This document shows positions 1-5,625 of a stretch of 5,625 nucleotides of DNA, piece after piece. The stretch lies in the NCBI GenBank assembly GCA_937921835.1, contig CAKZVG010000297.1, forward strand, positions 1-5,625. The letters run 5' to 3'. Position 1 is the first letter of the stretch. Each line of letters opens with the position of its first letter. The stretch comes from an uncultured Bryobacteraceae bacterium. Its GTDB lineage: Bacteria; Acidobacteriota; Terriglobia; Bryobacterales; Bryobacteraceae. Below the pieces are notes generated by a model. That model was given only the letters and a program-made list of their open reading frames with translations. It was not told the DNA's origin and searched no databases. The translations under genes and the position numbers were made by a program.

Positions 1-1431
1 CGCACGCTGGCGGCGCTCGAAGCGCGTTTCCTGGCTACCGGCCACCCGCGCGGCTTGACCGCGATGTTTCTGCTTTGTCCCGGAGGGACGCCGGACCAGC
101 CCGGCATTGAGCGCCTGGCCCACGAGGGGTTGCTGGCGCGGACCATCGGCGGTTCCTATCCCAACCTGCCTGACAGCCGCTTGCGGAAGATGATCGGGGA
201 AGATCGCGTCGCGGCCTACAATCTGCCGGCGGGAATGATCTCGGCCTGGCACCGCGAGGTGGGCGCCGGACGTCCTGGCGTGTTCACGCGCACGGGTCTT
301 GGCACCTTCGCCGATCCACGTCTGGAAGGAGGCCGCATGAACCGCGCCGCCGGCGCCGGCGTGGTTTCCCTGGTCAACCTGAACGGGGCCGAGTATCTGC
401 ACCTGCCCTCGTTCCCGGTGGACGTCTCCATCATCCGGGCGACCACCGCCGACGGCGCGGGCAACCTCAGCATGGAGGACGAGCCAGCGGCGCTCATAGC
501 CTTCGCGCAAGCGGCGGCCGCGCGCGCCAGCGGCGGGCGGGTGATCGCGCAGGTGAAGCGCCTGAGCGCGCGGGGAACGCTGAAGCCGCATGAGGTGAAG
601 GTTCCCGGGCCGCTGGTGGATGCGATCGTGGTGGAACCCGCCGCGCTGCAAGCGGGCGGCATCGCCTTCGATCCTTCGCTGTGCGGCGCGACGCGGCCGG
701 AATTGCAGGCCGCCCTGCCTGGCTCGCCGGGAGAGCAGTGGATTGCCCGGCGCGCGCTCCAGGAAGTCGCCGCCGGCGACGTGGTGGTGCTGGGCTACGG
801 GATCTCGGCCGTGGTGCCCTATCTGCTGCTGGCCGGGCGCCGTTTCGAGTCCGCGACGTTCACCATCGAGCACGGCTCATGGGGCGGACTGCCGCTCACG
901 GACTTCGGCTTTGGTTCGAGCCGCAATCCGCTGGCGATCTTCGACGCCGTAAGCCAGTTCGACATGTTCCAGGGCGGATGTTTCAACACCGGCCTGCTCT
1001 CCTTCCTTCAGGTGGACGAGCGCGGACGGGTGAACGTTCACGGACTGGACGCCCGGCCCGCCCTGTCGGCCGGCATCGGGGGCTTCCTCGACATCGCCGC
1101 CAATGCCCCCAAGTTGGTCCTGCTGGGCTTCTTCACCGCCGGGGGCTTGAACGTCTCCGTGCGCGAAGGATCCCTCGCCATCGAGCGCGAGGGCACGATG
1201 AAGAAGTTCGTGCGCCGGCTGGACCACGTCAGCTACGACCCGGCCTACGCCCGTAACCGCGAGGTGCTCTACATCACCGAGCGCGCCGTGTTCCGCCTCG
1301 AGGACGGCGGCCTGGCCTTGACTGGGGTCGCGCCCGGCGCCGATCTCGAGTGCGACGTTCTGGCCCGGATGGAGTTCCTGCCGAAGCTGGCTTTGGCCCC
1401 GGATAGCACGCTGGTGGATCGCCGCTATTGA
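1..1431 (+). CDS. Acyl-CoA:carboxylate CoA-transferase, family I (YdiF/propionate CoA-transferase-like), 5' partial
   Basis: The frame is open from the first base and runs 476 codons to TGA at 1429-1431. A TTG at 55 could be called as a start, but the 18 codons before it still read like the family (ALEARFLATGHPRGLT), so the gene begins left of the window, with perhaps 35-45 residues missing. The single chain carries both halves of a family I CoA-transferase. The first half has the hallmark GLGTFADPRLEGG (nt 295-336). The second half has a GYGIS loop (about nt 796-810) followed by IEHGSWGG, where Glu at nt 868-870 matches the catalytic glutamate of the family's E-x-G motif, which forms the glutamyl-CoA thioester. 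Such enzymes move CoA between an acyl-CoA and a free short-chain acid in the cytoplasm. The exact substrates (acetate, propionate, acetoacetate or others) cannot be read from the sequence. Its end overlaps the convergent RodZ-like gene by 7 nt. Confidence 0.93.
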   Translation, partial: RTLAALEARFLATGHPRGLTAMFLLCPGGTPDQPGIERLAHEGLLARTIGGSYPNLPDSRLRKMIGEDRVAAYNLPAGMISAWHREVGAGRPGVFTRTGLGTFADPRLEGGRMNRAAGAGVVSLVNLNGAEYLHLPSFPVDVSIIRATTADGAGNLSMEDEPAALIAFAQAAAARASGGRVIAQVKRLSARGTLKPHEVKVPGPLVDAIVVEPAALQAGGIAFDPSLCGATRPELQAALPGSPGEQWIARRALQEVAAGDVVVLGYGISAVVPYLLLAGRRFESATFTIEHGSWGGLPLTDFGFGSSRNPLAIFDAVSQFDMFQGGCFNTGLLSFLQVDERGRVNVHGLDARPALSAGIGGFLDIAANAPKLVLLGFFTAGGLNVSVREGSLAIEREGTMKKFVRRLDHVSYDPAYARNREVLYITERAVFRLEDGGLALTGVAPGADLECDVLARMEFLPKLALAPDSTLVDRRY

Positions 1432-2363
1432 GGCGGTTCGGAAGGCTGCGGCGGCTCCGCGCGTCTGGGGCTGGCCACCCGCGTCCCTTCCGGGGTCACC
1501 GTGATCACCCGCACCTGGCCGCGCGGTCCGACATCCTCGACCGGTTGCCCGTTCACCCGCACGCTCATTCCGCCGGCGTTTCCGGAGAGGATCCGGATCT
1601 CGCCCGATCCCCGCACCACCCGGCTGTCGCCCGGCTGGAGCACGCGCGTAACAAGGTCGCGCCCGTCGGAGACGATGTTCACCCAAACCGGCTCGTTGGC
1701 GGTCACTTCGACGGTGATCGGGCCGCTGCCGAGCGGTCCCGGCGCGGCGGGCGGTTTCGGGGCCGGCGCTTCAGTGGGCGTTTCAGTGGGCGGAACGGAA
1801 GCTGGAACGGGTTCGGCGGCGGACGGCTTTGCCCCCTCGGGCGCTCCACTTACCGGCATCGCCAGCGTGCCGGGCGCCGCCGCCGGAGACTGCGCCGCCG
1901 GACCGGCGTCGGCGGGAACGGGCGCGGGAGCCGCGGCGGGGAGGGGTTCCATGGCCGGCGTGCGGGCGCGCTGCCACCAGCCGAACAGGCCCGCGCACGC
2001 GATGATGACCGCCAGCAGCACGATCGCGGAGCCGGGAATCCGGTTGGTCCGGCGCGCCGCGCCGGTCAGGATCGGCGGCACGTCAATGTGCGGAGGCGGA
2101 GGCGCGGGAACTTCCGGAGCGGCCTCCCCGCGCCCCAGCACTTCCCGGATTTCCTCGTCGAAGGCGGTCTCTTCCAGGCCGAGAGCGAGAGCGTACTGCC
2201 GGACGAAACTCCGGAAGAAAAACTTGCCGGGCAGGGAATCGACGTCGTCATTTTCGATCGCGCTCAGATAGCGCGCGTTGATCCGGGTGCGCGCGGCGAC
2301 ATCCTGGATGTCCAAACCCTGTTTGAGGCGCTCGCGGCGCAAGCGCTCGCCGAACGAAGGCAT
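1425..2363 (-). CDS. RodZ-like helix-turn-helix membrane protein with DUF4115 C-terminal domain
   Basis: 312 residues. Residues 5-66 form a RodZ-type HTH_25 domain: FGERLRRERLKQGLDIQDVA, then ARYLSAIEN and LPGKFFFRSFVRQYA. One transmembrane helix follows at about 112-130 (IVLLAVIIACAGLFGWW). A long Pro/Ala-rich linker spans about 134-212, and a beta-rich RodZ C-terminal/DUF4115 domain spans about 215-290 (ITVEVTANEPVWVNIVSDG). In characterised RodZ the HTH faces the cytoplasm and binds MreB, while the C-terminal domain lies in the periplasm, linking the cytoskeleton to wall synthesis and cell shape. Many relatives outside Proteobacteria are untested, so the role is inferred. The start is ATG at 2363. 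The frame could extend to an ATG at 2453, but those 30 extra residues do not look like the family, would cross the likely promoter and would overlap the divergent gene. No clear Shine-Dalgarno precedes the ATG. No mreB or cell-shape genes are in the window. Confidence 0.88.
   Translation of the reverse strand: MPSFGERLRRERLKQGLDIQDVAARTRINARYLSAIENDDVDSLPGKFFFRSFVRQYALALGLEETAFDEEIREVLGRGEAAPEVPAPPPPHIDVPPILTGAARRTNRIPGSAIVLLAVIIACAGLFGWWQRARTPAMEPLPAAAPAPVPADAGPAAQSPAAAPGTLAMPVSGAPEGAKPSAAEPVPASVPPTETPTEAPAPKPPAAPGPLGSGPITVEVTANEPVWVNIVSDGRDLVTRVLQPGDSRVVRGSGEIRILSGNAGGMSVRVNGQPVEDVGPRGQVRVITVTPEGTRVASPRRAEPPQPSEPPQ
1770..1792. repeat. Two tandem copies of an 11-nt motif in the RodZ-like linker
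   Basis: TTCAGTGGGCG occurs at 1770-1780 and again at 1782-1792, a 12-nt period. On the minus strand it encodes the PTETPTE part of the Pro/Thr/Glu-rich linker. Because the period is a multiple of three, a copy-number change would lengthen or shorten the linker by four residues without shifting frame. It is probably simple slippage within low-complexity coding sequence. Confidence 0.6.
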
Positions 2364-2393
2364 AGTGTTAAGGTCCGCGGCCCTGCCTGACGC

Positions 2394-2400
2394 TATAATA
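2394..2400. promoter_or_regulatory. Putative -10 box, possibly bidirectional, in the divergent gap
   Basis: TATAAT at 2394-2399 is a perfect sigma-70 -10 hexamer inside otherwise very GC-rich DNA. The overlapping ATAATA at 2395-2400 reads TATTAT on the minus strand, a 5/6 match. The gap between the two divergent genes is only 46 nt (2364-2409), so a promoter for either gene is expected here. Plus-strand transcription would start near 2406. Minus-strand transcription would start near 2388, giving the RodZ-like gene a leader of about 25 nt. No good -35 hexamer lies at the right spacing on either strand and no TGn extended -10 is present, so this rests on the -10 match and position only. Confidence 0.5.
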
Positions 2401-2409
2401 CTACAGTCG

Positions 2410-3459
2410 GTGAAAGAGGACCCGGAGGAGACGATCTCGGTGATCGTCGTCAATTACGAGCGGTGTGATCTGCTGCGGGCCTGCCTGGATTCCCTGGCGG
2501 CGCAGCGCGCGCCGGAGTTCGAAGTCATCGTGGTGGACAACGGATCCCGCGACGGTTCGCCCGGCATGGTGGAACGCGAGTATGTCCCCCGCGCCCAGCC
2601 CAGGTTCAAGCTGATCCGCAACGCTTTCAACCGCGGCTTCTGCGCCGCCAACAACCAGGGATTCGCGGCCGCGCGGGGGCGCCTGGTCGCGCTGCTGAAC
2701 AATGACGCCGAGGCTTCTCCCGGCTGGCTGAGCGCGCTGGCGGCGGCCTTCCGCGGCCGCCCGCGGGTGGGGATGGCGGCGTCCAAGATCCTGGTCTACG
2801 AGGACCCGCGGAGGATCGACAAAGCCGGACACCTGATCTATCCCGACGGGCAAAACCGCGGACGGGGATCGGGCGAGATCGACCGCGGTCAATACGACCG
2901 CCTGGAAGAGGTGCTCTGGCCCGACGGTTGCGCCGCCATGTACCGGCGCGACATGCTGGAGGAGATCGGCGGCTTCGACGAGGACTTCTTCGCCTACGCC
3001 GACGACGCGGAACTGGGACTGCGCGCCCGCATCGCGGGCTGGACTTGCCTTTACGTGCCGGACGCGGTGGTGCGCCACCACCGCGGCGCAACCTTGGGCG
3101 TCGCCTCAGGGCGGCGCATCGAACTCATCGAACGCAACCGTGTGCTGCTGGCGGTCAAGCTGTTCCCGCTGAGCCTGCTGGCGCTGAACCCCTGGTACTT
3201 CGCGCTGCGGCTGGCGGCGGGGCTGTGGGCGGGAGTGCGCGGACGGGGCGAGACACGCCGCTTCCCCGGCTGGCGGGGGAAGCTGCTGCTGGCGGTCTCG
3301 ATCCTGAAGGGCGATCTGGCCGCCCTCCGCCTGGTGCCGAAGATGCTGCGCAAGCGGCGCGCCATCGCCCGTTCGAGAAAACTGAGCGCCGGCCAGGTGC
3401 GGGCGCTCATCGAGCGCCACCGCATTCCGCTCAAGACGCTCATGGAGCAGGCGATCTGA
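2410..3459 (+). CDS. GT2-family glycosyltransferase (rhamnosyltransferase/WbbL-like)
   Basis: 349 residues from GTG 2410. The GT-A fold begins ISVIVVNYERCDLLRACLDS (residues 9-28), followed by the nucleotide-binding VDNGSRDGS (42-50), NRGFCAANNQGF (74-85) and the metal-binding LLNNDAE (95-101). WPDGCAAMYRR (170-180) precedes the GGFDEDFFAYADDAELGLR acceptor/catalytic segment (187-205), and RHHRGAT (222-228) closes the domain. This order matches GT2 enzymes that add a sugar, often rhamnose, from a nucleotide donor to a cell-surface glycan. The donor and acceptor are not readable. The hydrophobic stretch at about 246-275 suggests membrane association; the basic C-terminal tail has no recognised domain. 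Start choice is uncertain: GTG 2410 keeps the whole first beta strand but has almost no leader, whereas GTG 2440 has a strong GGAGGAG (2424-2430) 9 nt upstream but would cut the strand. It is the first gene of the plus-strand run. Confidence 0.92.
   Translation: MKEDPEETISVIVVNYERCDLLRACLDSLAAQRAPEFEVIVVDNGSRDGSPGMVEREYVPRAQPRFKLIRNAFNRGFCAANNQGFAAARGRLVALLNNDAEASPGWLSALAAAFRGRPRVGMAASKILVYEDPRRIDKAGHLIYPDGQNRGRGSGEIDRGQYDRLEEVLWPDGCAAMYRRDMLEEIGGFDEDFFAYADDAELGLRARIAGWTCLYVPDAVVRHHRGATLGVASGRRIELIERNRVLLAVKLFPLSLLALNPWYFALRLAAGLWAGVRGRGETRRFPGWRGKLLLAVSILKGDLAALRLVPKMLRKRRAIARSRKLSAGQVRALIERHRIPLKTLMEQAI
2424..2430 (+). promoter_or_regulatory. Strong Shine-Dalgarno-like GGAGGAG inside the 5' end of the glycosyltransferase
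   Basis: GGAGGAG ends 9 nt before an in-frame GTG at 2440. With transcription starting near 2406 this would give a conventional leader of about 34 nt. It therefore argues for a start at 2440 rather than 2410. It also encodes Glu-Glu in the longer form, so the match could be chance. Confidence 0.4.
3444..3459 (+). promoter_or_regulatory. Ribosome binding site and CTGA stop/start overlap for the first methyltransferase
   Basis: GGAG at 3444-3447 lies 8 nt before CTG at 3456-3458, and that CTG shares four bases (CTGA) with the glycosyltransferase stop TGA at 3457-3459. The geometry is that of an ordinary ATGA coupling junction, with C in place of A. It decides the start of the next gene, because no ATG, GTG or TTG is available near the domain's N-terminus. 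Confidence 0.55.
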
Positions 3460-4451
3460 GGGAAAACGAGCAGCGGCTGGAGAGCATCGCAAGCAACGCC
3501 GCCCGGGGCTGCTGTCCCGCCTGCGGCTGCGCGGAGGCGCGCACCCTTTTCCACGCCACCGACCGGCTCTACCGGACCACGGATCGCGTCTTCGAGGTCG
3601 TCGAATGCGTGTCGTGCCGTCTGATCCGGCTCTCGCCCTGGCCGGAACCCTCCGAACTCGGCCGCTACTATCCGCCCAACTACTGGTTCGTGCCCGGGGA
3701 CGCGCCGGCCGCGCGCCTCGAGCAAGTCTACCGCCGCTTCGTTCTGGGCGACCACGTGCGTTTCGTCCAGCGCGCGATCGCCAACGCCGAAACAGGCGGT
3801 CTGGTGCTGGATGTCGGCTGCGGCGGCGGGCTGTTTCTGCGGCTGCTTCAGGAGCAGGGCCACCAGGTGGCGGGGCTGGACTTCTCCTGTGACGCGGCCT
3901 GCGCCGCATGGCGGGCCAACGGAGTGCCGGTGGTGTGCGCCAGTCTGGCCCGCGCGCCGTTCCGGGAAGGGAGTTGCTCGGTGGTGACGATGTTCCATGT
4001 CCTCGAGCATCTCTATGATCCGGTCTCGTATCTTGAGGCCGCCGGCAGGCTGCTGCTGCCTGGCGGACGGCTGGTCGCCCAGGTGCCGAACGCCGCCTGC
4101 TGGCAGTTCCTGCTGCTCGGCGAGAACTGGAGCGGGCTGGACGTCCCACGCCACCTGCTGAACTTCAAGGAGCCGGATTTCCGGCGGCTCCTTGAGGAAT
4201 GCGGCTTCGAGACCGTGCGCACGAAGCACTTCTCCTTGCGCGACAACCCCGCCGGACTGGCTACCAGCCTGGCGCCGGGGCTGGATCCGATGGCGCGCCG
4301 GATGCGGGGTGTGCCGGAGGGACCGAAGCTCAGGCTGTGCAAGGACCTGGTGTATTTCGGCCTGGTGCTGGCCGCGGTTCCTTTCACGCTGCTCGAGGCG
4401 GCGTGCCGCGCCGGGTCGACCGTCATGGTGGAGGCGCGCAAAAAGCAATGA
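3456..4451 (+). CDS. Class I SAM-dependent methyltransferase with N-terminal zinc-ribbon-like cysteines
   Basis: 331 residues if translation starts at CTG 3456. The N-terminus has C-P-A-C (Cys20, Cys23) and a second pair C-V-S-C (Cys51, Cys54), the zinc-ribbon-like lead seen before many Methyltransf_23-type enzymes in glycan clusters. YYPPNYW (71-77) follows. The Rossmann domain shows SAM motif I VLDVGCGGG (117-125), the acidic AGLDFS after strand 2 (139-144), and HVLEHL with YDP (181-189). LPGGRLVAQVPN (201-212) and the DVPRHLLNF segment (229-237) are also typical. Methyl transfer to a sugar or lipid-linked saccharide is inferred from the neighbours; the acceptor is unknown. A hydrophobic stretch near 299-318 may touch the membrane. 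The first standard start codon in frame is GTG 3609, which would remove three of the four paired cysteines, so the CTG is preferred; CTG 3477 is another option. It overlaps the next gene by ATGA at 4448-4451. Confidence 0.88.
   Translation: MRENEQRLESIASNAARGCCPACGCAEARTLFHATDRLYRTTDRVFEVVECVSCRLIRLSPWPEPSELGRYYPPNYWFVPGDAPAARLEQVYRRFVLGDHVRFVQRAIANAETGGLVLDVGCGGGLFLRLLQEQGHQVAGLDFSCDAACAAWRANGVPVVCASLARAPFREGSCSVVTMFHVLEHLYDPVSYLEAAGRLLLPGGRLVAQVPNAACWQFLLLGENWSGLDVPRHLLNFKEPDFRRLLEECGFETVRTKHFSLRDNPAGLATSLAPGLDPMARRMRGVPEGPKLRLCKDLVYFGLVLAAVPFTLLEAACRAGSTVMVEARKKQ
4430..4434 (+). promoter_or_regulatory. Possible ribosome binding site for the second methyltransferase
   Basis: GGAGG lies 13 nt before ATG 4448. 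The spacing is longer than ideal, but the start overlaps the upstream stop as ATGA, so terminating ribosomes could reinitiate there. Confidence 0.4.
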
Positions 4452-5134
4452 CGCATCGCGCCTTGCTGCCGCGGCTGCCGCGCTTCCTGCACCGCTACCT
4501 GCTGGCCTTCGAGGCGCGGATCGAGGATGAAGTGGCGGAGTTCGCCGCGCGCCTGCCGGCCGGGGCACGGGTGCTCGACGCCGGCGCCGGCGAGGGGAGG
4601 TACGCGGAACGCTTCCGCCACCAGCGCTACACCGGCGTGGATTTGGGAATCGGTGACGCCGCCTGGGACTACTCCGGCTTGGACGTGCTGGCCGATCTTG
4701 GCCGCCTGCCTTTTCCCGATCACTGCTTCGACGCGCTGTTGAATCTTGTCACCATCGAGCATGTGCCCGATCCGGCGCGCGTGGTCCGCGAACTCGGCCG
4801 GGTGCTCAGACCGGGCGGGGAAGTGCTGCTGGTGGCGCCGCAGGACTGGGAGGTGCATCAGGCGCCCCACGACTATTACCGCTACACCCGCTTCGGCCTG
4901 GCGCACCTGCTCGGACAAGCCGGCTTTGAGGCCGTCCGCATCGAGGCGGTGGGCGGCTACTTCCGCCTGCTGGCGCGGCGGCTGCTGAACGGGGTGCAAT
5001 TCTTCCCCGGACTGTGGTTCTGGCCGGCCGCGCTCGTGGCTGCGCCGCCCGCGCTGCTGCTGCCGCTGCTCGACGGCCTCGACCGCGAGCGTAACTTCAC
5101 CTTGGGGTATGTATGCCGCGCCGTCAAGTCTTGA
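4448..5134 (+). CDS. Class I SAM-dependent methyltransferase (Methyltransf_11-like)
   Basis: 228 residues. The start is ATG 4448, which overlaps the previous stop as ATGA. The same frame is open further upstream, but that part is a shadow of the previous gene. A basic N-terminus (MTHRALLPRLPRFLHRYLL) precedes SAM motif I VLDAGAGEG (42-50), the acidic end of strand 2 in TGVDLG (62-67, Asp65), LPFPDHCFDALLN (87-99), TIEHVPDP (102-109) and LRPGGEVLLVAPQDW (120-134). The segment HQAPHDYYRYTRFGL (137-151) is typical of small methyltransferases found in polysaccharide and lipid-glycan clusters. The C-terminal part has a hydrophobic patch at about 185-207. It shares the fold but not the zinc-ribbon of its upstream neighbour, so the two probably act on different positions or steps. 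The acceptor is unknown. Its last 22 nt overlap the next gene. Confidence 0.88.
   Translation: MTHRALLPRLPRFLHRYLLAFEARIEDEVAEFAARLPAGARVLDAGAGEGRYAERFRHQRYTGVDLGIGDAAWDYSGLDVLADLGRLPFPDHCFDALLNLVTIEHVPDPARVVRELGRVLRPGGEVLLVAPQDWEVHQAPHDYYRYTRFGLAHLLGQAGFEAVRIEAVGGYFRLLARRLLNGVQFFPGLWFWPAALVAAPPALLLPLLDGLDRERNFTLGYVCRAVKS
5104..5107 (+). promoter_or_regulatory. Weak ribosome binding site for the M28 enzyme
   Basis: GGGG lies 5 nt before ATG 5113 and within the end of the second methyltransferase. It is a partial match only. The 22-nt overlap suggests that translation is coupled to the upstream gene. Confidence 0.3.
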
Positions 5135-5625
5135 TCCTGCTGGCCGCCGCCGTTCTGCTGGCCGGTCCGCTCACGGCTGCCGAGTTCAGCGGCCAGGCGG
5201 CGTTCGAGCATACCCGCCGGGCGGTGGCCTTCGGGCCCCGCCCGCCCGGTTCGCCTGCCCTGGCCAAGTTGCGGGCTTATATCGTCGCCCAGGTCAAGGC
5301 GCTGGGCGCCGAAATCACCGAGGACGCCTTCACCGCCCAGACTCCCATCGGCCCCCTCCGGATGGTCAACGTCATCGCCCGCTTTCCGGGCGTCTCCGGG
5401 AAGGCGGTGGCGGTTACCGGGCACTACGATACCAAACTGCTGCCCGGCATCCGCTTCGTGGGCGCCAACGACGGCGGATCCTCCACCGGCTTTCTGCTGG
5501 AACTGGCGCGGGTGGTGGCGGGCAAGACCCGGCGCGACGACGTTTACCTGGTTTGGTTCGATGGCGAGGAGGCGATCGGTGAGTGGTCCGATACCGACGG
5601 CGTCCACGGGAGCCGGCACCTCGCA
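5113..5625 (+). CDS. Secreted glutaminyl-peptide cyclotransferase-like M28 zinc enzyme, 3' partial
   Basis: 171 codons are visible from ATG 5113 with no stop before the window edge; the family is usually about 300-340 residues, so roughly half is present. Residues 1-23 form a signal peptide: MPRRQ, a hydrophobic LILLAAAVLLAG, and likely cleavage after TAA. The mature start has AFGPRPPGS (39-47), common in M28 proteins. The metal site shows GHYDTK (103-108), GANDGGSSTG (117-126, Asp120) and FDGEEA (149-154, Glu152/Glu153). GEEAIGEWSDTDGVHGSRHLA (151-171) aligns by eye with the animal-type glutaminyl cyclase segment, including the Trp after the Glu pair (Trp158), which favours a cyclase over a plain aminopeptidase. 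Such cyclases turn N-terminal Gln into pyroglutamate on exported peptides, using one zinc. The third metal ligand, a C-terminal His, is outside the window. An alternative ATG at 5109 is in another frame and does not encode the family. Confidence 0.87.
   Translation, partial: MPRRQVLILLAAAVLLAGPLTAAEFSGQAAFEHTRRAVAFGPRPPGSPALAKLRAYIVAQVKALGAEITEDAFTAQTPIGPLRMVNVIARFPGVSGKAVAVTGHYDTKLLPGIRFVGANDGGSSTGFLLELARVVAGKTRRDDVYLVWFDGEEAIGEWSDTDGVHGSRHLA

Noticed and set aside
1422..1436. CCGC/GCGG hairpin at the convergent stops as a terminator
   Set aside because: Only four base pairs and no T-run on either side, so it is too weak to call.
1428..2390. Plus-strand frames across the RodZ-like gene (320 and 256 codons)
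   Set aside because: The minus strand carries a complete HTH, membrane helix, linker and DUF4115 order. The plus frames are Arg/Gly-rich with no domain.
2364..2453. 30-codon N-terminal extension of the RodZ-like gene to ATG 2453
   Set aside because: It crosses the only promoter-like element, overlaps the divergent glycosyltransferase and does not resemble RodZ N-termini, which start just before the F-G-x-x-L-R motif.
2928..3455. Methyltransferase extended upstream to ATG 2928
   Set aside because: That frame is open only as a shadow of the glycosyltransferase. The translated part is Arg/Gly/Ala-rich without a domain.
3460..3466. GGGAAAA, matching a -1 slippery heptamer, as a way to fuse glycosyltransferase and methyltransferase
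   Set aside because: The direction of shift would fit, but the heptamer lies after the glycosyltransferase stop at 3457-3459, so ribosomes in that frame never reach it.
3051..4568. Long minus-strand open frame of 505 codons, and similar long antisense frames at 877-1686, 2401-3081, 3106-4149 and 4013-4999
   Set aside because: All lie opposite genes with clear family motifs, have no recognisable domain and show skewed Arg/Pro/Gln-rich composition. Long antisense frames are expected in DNA this GC-rich.
5109..5582. 157-codon frame from ATG 5109
   Set aside because: It runs in a different frame over the M28 enzyme, whose signal peptide and zinc motifs are read from ATG 5113.

Overview
This is a gene-dense, high-GC window (G/C-rich third codon positions throughout) from what looks like a free-living bacterium with a large genome. 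The mix of genes is: a fused acyl-CoA transferase, a RodZ-like HTH/membrane/DUF4115 protein, a GT2 glycosyltransferase, two methyltransferases and a secreted glutaminyl-cyclase-type M28 enzyme. It would fit Acidobacteriota (Bryobacter/Solibacter-like). That placement is an inference from gene content and composition; no rRNA or marker gene is present. No mobile element, tRNA, rRNA or CRISPR was seen, and there is no gene-free stretch longer than 46 bases.

Layout. (1) 1-1431, plus strand: the 3' part of a family I CoA-transferase whose start lies left of the window. (2) 1425-2363, minus strand: a complete RodZ-like protein. It converges on the CoA-transferase and the two stop codons overlap by 7 nt. 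(3) 2364-2409: a 46-nt divergent intergenic gap with a TATAAT box that reads as a possible -10 on both strands. (4) 2410-5625, plus strand: a tightly packed four-gene run of GT2 glycosyltransferase, zinc-ribbon methyltransferase, second methyltransferase and glutaminyl-cyclase-like M28 enzyme. The last gene is cut by the right edge. Overlaps between successive genes are 4 nt (CTGA), 4 nt (ATGA) and 22 nt, so translational coupling is likely.

How the genes may work together. The glycosyltransferase and the two methyltransferases look like a small glycan-building and glycan-decorating set, probably for a cell-surface polysaccharide or a secondary glycolipid. The RodZ-like protein is divergently placed and may share the promoter region. 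The exported cyclase-like enzyme is coupled to the set by position, but no functional link can be seen in the sequence. The CoA-transferase appears unrelated to the rest.

The most unusual point is the start of the first methyltransferase. No ATG, GTG or TTG lies upstream of its zinc-ribbon in a sensible place. A CTG codon overlaps the glycosyltransferase stop in a CTGA arrangement, with a Shine-Dalgarno GGAG 8 nt before it. I did not find convincing evidence of a wholly new biological system here.
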